Notes: generated by a model not told the origin, from the sequence alone. Positions 18,490 to 26,240 are shown, numbered from the stretch's first letter. The stretch: DNA of 64,000 nt from Candidatus Omnitrophota bacterium (GCA_030593065.1 JAUVHV010000006.1:1-64000); one strand, 5' to 3'. A program made the numbers and translations.

Positions 18490-21450
18490 ATGAATAGAAC
18501 TTATATAAATAGGGTTATAATAGCAATTGCCATAATGATAACGCTCCTGTCGTTATCATCCCTGCTCATCTTCTATTTAAACCATACCTTTATACCAATA
18601 CGATTGAAAAGTTTCGTTATTGAAAAATTAACAGAATATACCGGGCATACCGTCACAATAGATTCTTTAAAATTCAGCCTGAAAAAGGGCTTTATATTAA
18701 AAGGGATAAAAATACATGAGAGCTTAGAAGAAAAAGATGCCCTGCTCTTTAAAACCGATTCTGCCGCCTTCCGCCTATTCCTTATACCATCTCTTAGAAA
18801 ACAACGTGTAATAATACCATCTATAAACCTGTCAGGGGCATATCTTAATCTGGAGAGATTCTCTGACGGGAGCTGGAACATATCACCCCTGTTCCAAGGC
18901 ATGCCTGATGATAATAAGGACTCACGATTTTCTGTTATCCTAAAGGAGTTCTCATTTGATAATAGTAAGCTCCTGCTAAAAGACAATTACCCAAAAAGAA
19001 CCATAAGCAAAGAGATAACCTCCCTTACAGGAAATATCGGGCTTTCTCTGCCAGATAAGCTCAGCATCAGATGCAGTGGAAAGATTGATAAGAGTGCTGT
19101 ATATATCTCCGCTAAATACGGAATCAAACAGAAAGAACTTTTCGCTGAACTTAAGACTGAGAATTTGAAGATAGATGATTACGCAGGTGCCTACCTTCCC
19201 ATCGGTATTGGGCTTATACACACAGGCATAGCCACAACCTCTATCAAGGCAAAGATATCCTCATTTAAAACCATACAAGCAGACGGCACTATCGCTATTA
19301 AAGGCTTAAGCGCGAAAATTAAAGGGACAGGCTTAACCGGTAATTACAAATTTGAAGGAGACGCGAAATTTGACATAGAAGACCCGTCTAAAATGAGATA
19401 TTCATTGAAAATTGAAATTGATGACACAGAGATATCAAATAGCATAAAACTGTTTGATAACATAACCGATATAAATGGCGCTCTAAATCTTACAGAAAAA
19501 GCCTGGGCAACAAAGAATCTCTCCTGCCTCTTTTATGGCTCTGCTCTAAATTTAGACGGCAAAGTAGAGATGCCGCATGAGGATTTCGTTGTCAAGGTAA
19601 ATTTACGCTCAACCCTTTCTCTGGAAAACCTATCTGAGGATATCGGTACCGTGATAGAAAGCGGCGAAGCCAAAACCGACGCAAAGCTTATATATAAAAA
19701 AGACGGCTCTTACAAAATAGGCGGTACCTCTGATATAAAGGGACTGCGGCTTCGCCAAAAAAAGATCCTATTAAGCGGCGACTTCTTAATAAATGGAGAA
19801 TCGACAGGTATGGCCGGGGATTGGCAATCCTTAAAATATAAAGGCATAATCGATTTTAATAATGTGGAAATAAAAGGCGTGGATCTCTTACCGTTTATAT
19901 CCAAAGCCGCGGGCCAGGCTTCATTTACCACAAAGTCTATCGCTATAAAAAAACTTACTGGTATTGCTGCCGGAACAGAGATGCTACTTAATGGAAACCT
20001 CGATTTCAGGAAAGAACAGCCTGAAATACTTCTGCACTTAGAGACTGAAGAGCTTTCAGTCTCAAGGCTCATCTCCACTCTTCCTGAGAAAATAAGAACC
20101 AGATTTAAAGATATAAGCGCTGAAGGAATCTCTTATTTAAATATCGATTTTAAAGGGGTGGCCGGCAAGCCGGAGACCTATGATTACACAGGCAATATAT
20201 TATTAAATCAGGGGTCGCTCAACCTCAAACATTGGCCGTATAGTATATCCAATATAGATTGCGACATAGATTTTAAAGATCAGCAGATCGTATGGAAAGA
20301 CCTTACCTTTACTATAAAAAACGAACAATATACTTCCCATGGAAAACTTACCAATTTTACTGAACCTTCTATATCAGCGAATATAAGATCGGATATCTTA
20401 AACGCGGTATGTGAAACAGAGACCGATGAAAACGGCGTGACTTCTATATCCAGGCTTGACGGAAAATACAAAAACTCTTCCTTCTCGTTTAAGGGCCTGA
20501 TAAAGGATATAAAAACTACTTATGTGGATATAAATGGGGATATATACTTTGACCTAAAAGACGCTCCTTATATATTCCCGCAAAAGGGCCGGATGCTGAA
20601 AAGCTTAAAACCTGTTGGAACAATAAAACTTGCAATTGATATGAAAGGCCCTCTAAAAGAGCCTACCAAATGGGCCCTCTTTGCCCAGGGCTGGTCAAAG
20701 GCCATAGGCCTGGCCGGTTTTACGCTAAAAGACTTTTATATGGACTATCGAATGAAGGATAGTTTTATTGATATACCGGTATTTTCTGTGTATAGTTATG
20801 GGGGAGTTATAAATATAAGTTCACGCGCTAATTTGAAGACCGAGGAATGCCCCTTTATTGTTAATATGGATATAAAAGATGTTAACCTGCGTGGATTAAT
20901 AAAAGATACTAAAGATAAGGATAAAAAAATAAAGGGAATGTTTGCTTCAAGGGCAGTCTTAAACGGTTATCTTAATAAAAAAGATTCTTTACAAGGCAAT
21001 GGCTGGCTGCAGGTCTCCGATGGTTACCTTTGGGAATTTCCCGTACTCCATGGAATAATGGATATCATACTTATGGTGCCCCCTGAAAATATAGTATTAA
21101 CCGATGCCTTTGGGAATTTCGCTATAGATAACAATAGGGTATATACAAAAGATTTCAAAATGCTCTCAAGAGCCGCTTCACTCCTCTGGGTCGGTTCAAT
21201 AGGATTTGACTCAACACTCGATTTCAATATTACCGGAAGGTTCGCGGAAAATGTTATCAAACGGACAACAGAGCCTGGTAGAATCGCGGACGCGATATTG
21301 CATCAAGCTGGTAATCTTATAATGGAGGTAAGGCTTTCGGGCACGCTTAAGGAACCGATATACAAAATAGTTCCTTTCCCGTTAAAAAGGATCTTTCAGG
21401 AAAAAGTTGTAGACTGGATTAATGATATCTTTGGAAATATCGGAGAATAG
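18490..21450 (+). CDS. AsmA/YhdP-like inner-membrane-anchored protein
   Basis: 986 residues and the only clear plus-strand protein gene. One membrane helix near residues 8-31 precedes a long beta-rich region with an AsmA-type N-terminus (KLTEYTGHTVTIDSLKFSLK) and a C-terminal AsmA-2-like part (LHGIMDIILMVPPENIVLTD, then FNITGRFAENVI). AsmA and YhdP proteins are proposed bridges for phospholipid transfer to the outer membrane. Together with two MlaEFD sets and a TamB-like protein it suggests heavy investment in lipid trafficking. Its last 32 nt overlap the convergent rdgB. The family assignment is by pattern, not by search. Confidence 0.72.
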   Translation: MNRTYINRVIIAIAIMITLLSLSSLLIFYLNHTFIPIRLKSFVIEKLTEYTGHTVTIDSLKFSLKKGFILKGIKIHESLEEKDALLFKTDSAAFRLFLIPSLRKQRVIIPSINLSGAYLNLERFSDGSWNISPLFQGMPDDNKDSRFSVILKEFSFDNSKLLLKDNYPKRTISKEITSLTGNIGLSLPDKLSIRCSGKIDKSAVYISAKYGIKQKELFAELKTENLKIDDYAGAYLPIGIGLIHTGIATTSIKAKISSFKTIQADGTIAIKGLSAKIKGTGLTGNYKFEGDAKFDIEDPSKMRYSLKIEIDDTEISNSIKLFDNITDINGALNLTEKAWATKNLSCLFYGSALNLDGKVEMPHEDFVVKVNLRSTLSLENLSEDIGTVIESGEAKTDAKLIYKKDGSYKIGGTSDIKGLRLRQKKILLSGDFLINGESTGMAGDWQSLKYKGIIDFNNVEIKGVDLLPFISKAAGQASFTTKSIAIKKLTGIAAGTEMLLNGNLDFRKEQPEILLHLETEELSVSRLISTLPEKIRTRFKDISAEGISYLNIDFKGVAGKPETYDYTGNILLNQGSLNLKHWPYSISNIDCDIDFKDQQIVWKDLTFTIKNEQYTSHGKLTNFTEPSISANIRSDILNAVCETETDENGVTSISRLDGKYKNSSFSFKGLIKDIKTTYVDINGDIYFDLKDAPYIFPQKGRMLKSLKPVGTIKLAIDMKGPLKEPTKWALFAQGWSKAIGLAGFTLKDFYMDYRMKDSFIDIPVFSVYSYGGVINISSRANLKTEECPFIVNMDIKDVNLRGLIKDTKDKDKKIKGMFASRAVLNGYLNKKDSLQGNGWLQVSDGYLWEFPVLHGIMDIILMVPPENIVLTDAFGNFAIDNNRVYTKDFKMLSRAASLLWVGSIGFDSTLDFNITGRFAENVIKRTTEPGRIADAILHQAGNLIMEVRLSGTLKEPIYKIVPFPLKRIFQEKVVDWINDIFGNIGE

Positions 21451-22039
21451 CTAGCTTTACTTCTATCAGGGCAAGGCCTCTATGGCTTATACGGTCTTTT
21501 GTCGCGGGCTTAAGCTGGGCAAAGGTCTTGTTAAAACCTTCAGGTATAAAGACAGGGTCATAGCCAAATCCTTCAATACCTTTTTCGCCTAAAGTTATAC
21601 TGCCCTCGACTTTCCCCTCTACCATCTTTATAACCTTGCTGCCCTTTGAAAGGCATATAGCACAACGAAAGCGCGCTCTTCTCTGCCTGCCCTTAAAGTC
21701 TTTCATCTCCTTAAGCAGCTTCCTGATATTCTTACTATCATCCTGTGATATTCCTGCATAGCGCGCGGAATATATACCCGGCCTATTGCCAAGTGCCGGA
21801 ACCTCAAGGCCTGAATCATCAGCCATAACCAGCTTATCTATTTTTTTAGATATCTCTATTGCTTTTTTTCTGGCATTCGCCTTGAATGTATCTTTGTCTT
21901 CTTTTACTTTTGGAAGGCCTTGAAAACTATCCATGTCAAGGATCCTTATACCCCGGCCCTTAAGCAGCCTTTTTAATTCAGCAAGTTTCTTCTTATTCCC
22001 TGTTGCTAATACAATAGTATGGGGGTCAAGCCTTAACAT
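21419..22039 (-). CDS. rdgB: XTP/dITP pyrophosphatase (RdgB/HAM1)
   Basis: 206 residues. ATGNKKKLAEL near residue 13, ADDSGLEVPAL, PGIYSARYAG, GFGYDPVFIPEG and KDRISHRG are the family motifs. The enzyme removes deaminated purine nucleotides from the pool. The start ATG and the first residues MLRLDPH are encoded by a copy of the dispersed 32-bp repeat, so the natural N-terminus may have been replaced. No ribosome site is visible; the upstream fumarase beta stop is only 7 nt away, so coupling is likely. Confidence 0.95.
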   Translation of the reverse strand: MLRLDPHTIVLATGNKKKLAELKRLLKGRGIRILDMDSFQGLPKVKEDKDTFKANARKKAIEISKKIDKLVMADDSGLEVPALGNRPGIYSARYAGISQDDSKNIRKLLKEMKDFKGRQRRARFRCAICLSKGSKVIKMVEGKVEGSITLGEKGIEGFGYDPVFIPEGFNKTFAQLKPATKDRISHRGLALIEVKLAILRYFQRYH

Positions 22040-22052
22040 TGTGACTTAAGCC
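22021..22052. repeat. Dispersed 32-bp repeat, copy B (REP-like)
   Basis: GGGGGTCAAGCCTTAACATT continues as GTGACTTAAGCC. Compared with copies A and C it is diverged at several positions. It contains the ATG of rdgB and the TAA stop of the fumarase beta gene and is the whole junction between the two. Confidence 0.6.
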
Positions 22053-22591
22053 TTTTTGTTTTTAAATATATTTTTAAATATGCTCCTGCCCTTTGCGTCT
22101 ATAGCTACTATTACCGGAAAATCCTCAACATAAAACTCATATACCGCTTCAGGGCCCAGATCGCTATACGCGATTATTTTTGCCTCTTTTATCCTCTTTG
22201 AAAGATATGCCCCCGCTCCGCCAACAGCCACAAGATATACTGCTTTATATCTTTTAACAGCTTCTATTACATCCGGGGATCGCCTTCCCTTTCCTATTGT
22301 ACCTGCTAATCCCATCTTTAATAATTGGGGCGTAAAGCTATCCATGCGTTTTGATGTTGTAGGCCCGCATGAACCTATCTTAGCGCCCGGAGCAGCCGGT
22401 GTCGGCCCGCAATAATATATAAGATTATTCATTAGATCAATAGGCAACGGCTTATTTTTTTTAAGAGCGTTGTCAAATCTCTTATGCGCCGCATCGCGAG
22501 CAGCATAAAGTTTACCGCATAAAAGCAGTTCATCGCCTGCTCGAAGTTTAACTCTTACATCCTTAATTAATGGTAGATATATTCTCTTCAT
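22046..22591 (-). CDS. Fumarate hydratase class I beta subunit (or L-tartrate dehydratase beta-type)
   Basis: 181 residues. GAKIGSCGPTTSKRMDSFTP and GLAGTIGKGRRS are the hallmarks of the C-terminal (beta) half of class I Fe-S fumarases; the CGPTPAAPG segment lies just before. It needs the alpha subunit encoded at 27152-27991, which would normally lie directly upstream but is 4.5 kb away across the accessory island. Function in the fumarate-malate step is likely; tartrate dehydratase has the same architecture. Translation start is the ATG at 22591. Confidence 0.88.
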   Translation of the reverse strand: MKRIYLPLIKDVRVKLRAGDELLLCGKLYAARDAAHKRFDNALKKNKPLPIDLMNNLIYYCGPTPAAPGAKIGSCGPTTSKRMDSFTPQLLKMGLAGTIGKGRRSPDVIEAVKRYKAVYLVAVGGAGAYLSKRIKEAKIIAYSDLGPEAVYEFYVEDFPVIVAIDAKGRSIFKNIFKNKKA

Positions 22592-22615
22592 ATTTTACGT
22601 ACCCCAATAAATAAA

Positions 22616-22637
22616 GTTATTCCATTGATTATCGATT
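22616..22637. repeat. 22-bp direct repeat, copy 1
   Basis: GTTATTCCATTGATTATCGA plus TT, identical to 23298-23319. The second copy lies within a RAYT remnant and codes for DNQWNN there. The copies bound the hicBA pair and part of that remnant. Confidence 0.85.
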
Positions 22638-22658
22638 ATTCGGCCGATTATTGATAAT
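22628..22658. terminator. Imperfect hairpin downstream of hicA, possible terminator
   Basis: ATTATCGATTATTCGG (22628-22643) can pair imperfectly with CCGATTATTGATAAT (22644-22658). No strong U tract follows on the minus strand, so termination is uncertain; it may be a transposase-recognised palindrome. Confidence 0.35.
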
Positions 22659-22678
22659 TTTATATTATTACTTTTATA

Positions 22679-22900
22679 TTAAGTTTCAAATTTAGTTCTT
22701 GGTAAGCCTGATTGACGAATAATTGATTGCAGCGTTCCAATCCGTATTTCTTTATGATTGGGAATTGGAACAGTAGTTGTTCCTTCGGATGTTTGTTTTT
22801 GCATTACAATATGGCTTCCGTGTTGCCGTATTTCACTAAAGCCACGCTTAGCGAGAATTTTACATATATCCCGGCCTGAAAGAATGCGTAATTTACCCAA
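22679..22900 (-). CDS. hicA: HicA-family toxin (mRNA interferase)
   Basis: 73 residues with the small dsRBD-like HicA fold: ILSGRDICKILAKRGF, the catalytic-His segment GSHIVMQK and PIPNHKEIRIGTLQSIIRQS. HicA toxins cleave mRNA and are held by HicB. The start is a TTG at 22900 with AGGTGG just before it, overlapping the end of hicB by 8 nt. Toxin-antitoxin pairs are common passengers of integron arrays, but no attC lies directly downstream here. Confidence 0.88.
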   Translation of the reverse strand: MGKLRILSGRDICKILAKRGFSEIRQHGSHIVMQKQTSEGTTTVPIPNHKEIRIGTLQSIIRQSGLPRTKFET

Positions 22901-23114
22901 CAGCCACCTCTAATTGAGTTACGTAAACTTCCTCATGAAGCTTGCCTTGGATTTCCTGTGGGGAAGCGGTTTCTAAAAATAATTGTAGCGCTTCAATCAA
23001 ATTTACACGAGCTTCTTCTATAGTACTACCTTGGCTTGCGACATCTAATTCAGGGCATAATGAAACATAACCCTCGCCTTCTCGTTCTATAACGGCTGTT
23101 AATTGGTATTTCAT
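22893..23114 (-). CDS. hicB: HicB-family antitoxin (short form)
   Basis: 73 residues: partial-RNase-H-like HicB domain (YQLTAVIEREGEGYVSLCPE, then LDVASQGSTIEEARVNLIEA). It lacks a DNA-binding tail, as in the short HicB group, so autoregulation may be absent or indirect. AAGGAGG lies 9 nt before the ATG. It precedes hicA, the order usual for the short forms. Confidence 0.88.
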   Translation of the reverse strand: MKYQLTAVIEREGEGYVSLCPELDVASQGSTIEEARVNLIEALQLFLETASPQEIQGKLHEEVYVTQLEVAVG

Positions 23115-23180
23115 TTTATTCTCTGCCTCCTTAATTTGTATTTATTGTAACATAAAATTAGGCAAATAGCACAACTATTT

Positions 23181-23331
23181 CTAGGAGAGTAATTTTGTCC
23201 GTTTATTTACCCGTTTATTGATAATAATAATACCATGGGTATGGTTAGGCATAATAATGTATTCGTCTAATTCAATATTATTATATTCATTCGGTATGTT
23301 ATTCCATTGATTATCGATTTGATTTTCTGGT
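23181..23331 (-). pseudogene. Remnant of a RAYT transposase gene
   Basis: The minus-strand frame ending in TAG at 23181-23183 reads WNNIPNEYNNIELDEYIIMP followed by NHTHGIIIIN, the HUH motif region of REP-associated tyrosine transposases, and then KRVNKRTKLLS and stop. It aligns with residues about 57-90 of the intact RAYT at 23379-23966. The 5' part and the catalytic Tyr part are missing, so it is non-functional. Together with 23115-23180, a leader of hicB, it fills the gap to the next gene. Confidence 0.75.
23298..23319. repeat. 22-bp direct repeat, copy 2
   Basis: Identical to 22616-22637, 682 bp away. It lies inside the RAYT remnant. Confidence 0.85.
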
Positions 23332-23355
23332 TAATAATTCTTGCATTTTATTTAT

Positions 23356-23407
23356 CTCTAACGCCCGAAGGGCGGCGGTTACAGTCCGCTGGATTGCCTG
23401 GTTATAG
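23356..23407 (-). other. Integron attC site e (short), end of RAYT cassette
   Basis: Read on the minus strand it runs from CTATAAC (23401-23407) to GTTAGAG (23356-23362), with a GCCCTTCGGGC hairpin directly next to the GTT end. The inner right arm of a usual attC (the AGCTCAAG-type box) is missing, so it may be a shortened site. The RAYT stop codon lies inside it, as is common for cassettes. Confidence 0.6.
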
Positions 23408-23966
23408 GTTTTAATTTTTTGTATATTTTGTCACATCCTGTAGGGGTCAGGCATGCCTGACTCGTTACCTTATAATTTTTGATATTGTTTTCGTCGTCAT
23501 CCCATTTTAAAGGATTATTTATTATGTATTCACGGGTATTTTTCAACGATTCTTCGGTACGAATAACGTGATCGTAGAACAATCTCTGCCATTTAAACGG
23601 CCCTCCATCGTTTAAATGGTTTATCCGTTTCGTTACGGCAGATTTATATGATCCTGTTATCGCAGATAAATTATTATCGTGGCGGACATGCTCGTCCCCT
23701 ACAGGATTATTGATTATAATTATTCCGTGGACATGATTCGGCATAACAATGAATTCATCTGATTCAACATCAGGATAATGATCAGGTATTTCTTTCCAGG
23801 TCTTTTCAGCGATCCTGCCATATTTGTTCAAAAACATCCGGTTATCTTCAATATAACCGAACAATTCCTTGCGGTTGTATGTGCAGATCGTTACATGATA
23901 ATACCCTGGTTCAGAATAATCATACCCTTTTAATCTGATTGGTTTTCGTTTTGGGAATTTTGTCAT
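23379..23966 (-). CDS. REP-associated tyrosine transposase (RAYT, Y1_Tnp/IS200-like)
   Basis: 195 residues. The HUH motif is MPNHVHG (His78, His80) and the catalytic Tyr147 lies in TREYIINNPLKW. These single-strand transposases mobilise short palindromic REP elements. Its ATG is 16 nt after the recombination GTT of attC a, and its stop lies within attC e, so it is itself a cassette gene. Two REP-like palindromes sit in frame: GTCAGGCATGCCTGAC (23446-23461) encodes part of SQACLTPTG, and a weaker one near 23682-23705 encodes PVGDEHVR. Catalytic residues look intact. Confidence 0.88.
   Translation of the reverse strand: MTKFPKRKPIRLKGYDYSEPGYYHVTICTYNRKELFGYIEDNRMFLNKYGRIAEKTWKEIPDHYPDVESDEFIVMPNHVHGIIIINNPVGDEHVRHDNNLSAITGSYKSAVTKRINHLNDGGPFKWQRLFYDHVIRTEESLKNTREYIINNPLKWDDDENNIKNYKVTSQACLTPTGCDKIYKKLKPITRQSSGL
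23446..23461. repeat. 16-bp perfect palindrome within the RAYT gene
   Basis: GTCAGGCATGCCTGAC, in the context TAGGGGTCAGG. The AGGGGTCAGG prefix is shared with the dispersed 32-bp repeat. Confidence 0.8.
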
Positions 23967-23981
23967 CTTTGTTTATTGTTC

Positions 23982-24053
23982 TTATAACGTTTGAGCTCAG
24001 CAGTTTTTACGGAACGCAACGGAGTAAAAATCCAGTGCGGTGATTTGTTATAG
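23982..24053 (-). other. Integron attC site a
   Basis: Minus strand: CTATAACAAATC at one end (24047-24053 is the core) and GAGCTCAAACGTTATAA at the other (core 23982-23988), with an internal imperfect palindrome AAAAACTGCTGAGCTC against GATTTTTACTCC. The 72-bp length fits attC. It ends the cassette of the membrane protein gene at 24058-24441. Confidence 0.85.
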
Positions 24054-24057
24054 GTTT

Positions 24058-24441
24058 TTATCTACCCGGAATTTTGCATCTGCTTATAAAAAGAGTAAGA
24101 TATCCACAGATACCTGTAATGCCCCAAACAAAAAGAAATATTAGCAATATTGCTCTTCCAGAACTAATGTTGTTCATTTCTGTTGGTGTTGGAAAAAGAT
24201 ACACGCAAAGATAAAGAGTGATAAAACCAGATATGGTAGCAAACATTTTAAATAAAAAATCTTGCGCATAAAAAATAAAAAATCTTTCATATTTTTTTGT
24301 TGGGCTCGCTATATAATGCTTTCCTTGCTCGTATAATACTTTATGTTCGATAATACCACGAATGGCATAAAATAAGCTTAGAACTATAGCAAAGGTCCAG
24401 TACCACCAACGTATTGTTGTGATAATTTCAGGGATATACAT
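24058..24441 (-). CDS. Small membrane protein of unknown function in an integron cassette
   Basis: 127 residues from the ATG at 24441, which has AAGGAGA 5 nt before it; a GTG at 24480 lies inside attC b and is not likely. There are about three hydrophobic segments: near 10-27 (WYWTFAIVLSLFYAI), 60-82 (FLFKMFATISGFITLYLCVY) and 96-117. I do not recognise the family. It is a single-gene cassette between attC b and attC a, typical of cassette genes of unknown role. AT-rich, unlike the neighbouring core genes. Confidence 0.7.
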   Translation of the reverse strand: MYIPEIITTIRWWYWTFAIVLSLFYAIRGIIEHKVLYEQGKHYIASPTKKYERFFIFYAQDFLFKMFATISGFITLYLCVYLFPTPTEMNNISSGRAILLIFLFVWGITGICGYLTLFISRCKIPGR

Positions 24442-24461
24442 TTTTCTCCTTTTATTTTTTC

Positions 24462-24541
24462 CTATAACGTTTGAACTCACCTGCTGGTAGCCGACGCCGA
24501 ATAGCGGCGGGTAACAGTCAGTGTGAAGCGAATTGTTATAC
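24462..24541 (-). other. Integron attC site b
   Basis: Minus strand: GTATAACAATTCGCTTCAC starts the site (core 24535-24541) and GTGAGTTCAAACGTTATAG ends it (core 24462-24468), with a GCCGACGCCGAATAGCGGCGG-like hairpin in the centre seen on the plus strand. It is 80 bp. A 26-nt stretch (24517-24542) is identical to attC d. It ends the two-gene DUF262-HEPN cassette. Confidence 0.92.
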
Positions 24542-24550
24542 GTTTTTTAT

Positions 24551-25057
24551 TCATCTTGTCATTGATTCTGCAAGACAATGAATAACTTCTTTCCCATCCT
24601 CATATGCTTGAACAACTTCGTTATAAGTAGTTATTGAATTGATTTTTCCTTCATGGGCAAAGTCATTGCGCCACGTGATTAAATTTGCATAAGAACTTCT
24701 AATATCACGGTGATTTAATAATAAATAATCTCGACATTTTTTTTCAATGTTCTTTTGGAATTTAACATTGTATTTATTGCCAAATTTACTAATATAAATT
24801 TCTTTAATGACTTTTAATTTTATTCTTCCATTAATTCTATTAAAATATGATTGGGTAAAATGACCAAATACTTTATGCTTCTTGCGCGCAAATTCGATAA
24901 ATATTTCTTTTAAGGCTAATTCATACACAGTTACAGCAGCGACAGATACAAAGCCAACATATTTTGCAGTAAGTATGGGATTTGTAATTGTTGGCACTAT
25001 ACCATTTAGATGCTTAATAATATCATTAGCATGTAGAAAGTGATCAGAGTAAGCCAT
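24551..25057 (-). CDS. HEPN-domain protein (RiboL-PSP-HEPN-like), predicted RNase effector
   Basis: 168 residues, all helical. The HEPN catalytic signature Rx4H is present as R130-NDFA-H135 in WRNDFAHEG. A MAE_28990/RiboL-PSP type is suggested by the central YELALKEIFIEFARKK and the late position of the motif. HEPN proteins with an intact Rx4-6H are metal-independent RNases in toxin-antitoxin, CRISPR and other defence systems. Its ATG is 3 nt after the DUF262 stop, so the two proteins are made together within one cassette. The subfamily is inferred; the HEPN motif is seen. Confidence 0.75.
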   Translation of the reverse strand: MAYSDHFLHANDIIKHLNGIVPTITNPILTAKYVGFVSVAAVTVYELALKEIFIEFARKKHKVFGHFTQSYFNRINGRIKLKVIKEIYISKFGNKYNVKFQKNIEKKCRDYLLLNHRDIRSSYANLITWRNDFAHEGKINSITTYNEVVQAYEDGKEVIHCLAESMTR

Positions 25058-25060
25058 TTT

Positions 25061-26143
25061 TTACCCTATCATTTTTTTTGCAACTATATCTATTCGCTCA
25101 GTTACTGTTTTCGTGTCTGTGGTGTTGTATTGAGTATATTCATTAAATTTTTCATCTTTACGCAATTCAAGATACCTTGATTTTATGTTTATAGAATCTA
25201 ATTTTCGATAATTTTCGATTAAAACACTCATAACTGAATCAAGAGCAGATACATTTAATGGTCCTCTTAAATGAAATGGTTTCTCTCCAATTTCATTAAC
25301 AACAATTTTTGTAACTGTTGAAAAAACATTGAAAAAATTTGTAGCTTTTTTTGTTTCGCCAGAATTGTGCTTTATCATTGCCTTATTAAGAAATTCTTTC
25401 ATTGGCTTTTCATATTTACTACCAGCCCCAACAAGTGAAAATATTCTTAGAAGTAGCTCTATATCTTTTTGATGCTTATCTATGTATGGTTTCCCAAGTA
25501 TTTTTCTCCAGCTTTTGTCTTTGTTTGCATTTTTAAGAAGTTTATTAAATCCTCCTCTAAACACACAATTACGTATTTCTTGAGGCTTTAATGGTGTTCC
25601 TCCTGTGTTTAACCTTTCAAAAATATGATAAGCACTTGTGCTCTCTCCTATTGGATTAAGCTGCCGTATGTTTACAGCTCTCAACACTGCCTGCTTCAGC
25701 TTTCTTTGTTGTCCTTCGTCTAAATCCTCAAATCTCATATTGTAATATGGGCTATTTTCATTAAGCCCAGACAATCGAAATACTTTACGCTTACCCTGTG
25801 TACTTTCTTTACCAAAGTAGCCTTCAAAGAAAAAGACAACACTTAAAATTCTTTGCTGGCCATCAATAACAAGATTTTTGTTATTTTCGTCAATATAAAA
25901 AAAGACTGGCGGGACTGGGAGACCGCATAGAAATGAATCTATTAATAAGCTTGATTGCTTAATAGACCATACAAACTCTCGTTGATAATCTGGAATAATA
26001 ATATCTTTATCCTTCCACATTTGAGCAATACCAGTAAGAGTGAAGTCTGATGGATAACTTGCAATATCATAATTAACTGTGACAGTTTCTTCATCTTGTT
26101 CTTCCTCTATAACCAGATCATCTTCAAATTTTTTTTCTATCAT
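25061..26143 (-). CDS. DUF262 (GmrSD-N/ParB-like) domain protein
   Basis: 360 residues from the ATG at 26143, preceded by AGGAGG at 6 nt; an ATG at 26176 lies inside attC c. DUF262 motifs: PDYQREFVW (51-59), the nucleotide-binding DGQQR (94-98), and FERLNTGGTPLKPQEIRN. This domain is the sensor/NTPase half of GmrS, BrxU, SspE and related anti-phage effectors. The DUF1524 HNH nuclease domain usual in those proteins is absent; the neighbouring HEPN protein may act as the nuclease instead. The start is acidic (EEEQDEE). A defence role is inference. Confidence 0.88.
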   Translation of the reverse strand: MIEKKFEDDLVIEEEQDEETVTVNYDIASYPSDFTLTGIAQMWKDKDIIIPDYQREFVWSIKQSSLLIDSFLCGLPVPPVFFYIDENNKNLVIDGQQRILSVVFFFEGYFGKESTQGKRKVFRLSGLNENSPYYNMRFEDLDEGQQRKLKQAVLRAVNIRQLNPIGESTSAYHIFERLNTGGTPLKPQEIRNCVFRGGFNKLLKNANKDKSWRKILGKPYIDKHQKDIELLLRIFSLVGAGSKYEKPMKEFLNKAMIKHNSGETKKATNFFNVFSTVTKIVVNEIGEKPFHLRGPLNVSALDSVMSVLIENYRKLDSINIKSRYLELRKDEKFNEYTQYNTTDTKTVTERIDIVAKKMIG

Positions 26144-26172
26144 GATTTCCTCCTGATTAGTATTATTTTTTC

Positions 26173-26240
26173 TCATAACGCCTGAGCTCAGTGGTTGGAA
26201 ACGCGCAGCGTTTACAATCCGCTGTAGCGAATTGTTAGAG
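26173..26240 (-). other. Integron attC site c
   Basis: Minus strand: CTCTAACAATTCGCTACAGC (core 26234-26240) to CTGAGCTCAGGCGTTATGA (core 26173-26179), 68 bp, with CAGCGGATTGTAAACGC against GCGTTTCCAACCACTG forming the arms. It ends the protease cassette. Confidence 0.9.

Noticed and set aside
22592-22678. attC site after hicA
   Set aside because: No AAC/GTT core pair with palindromic arms; only an AT-rich hairpin, so hicBA cannot be called a cassette.
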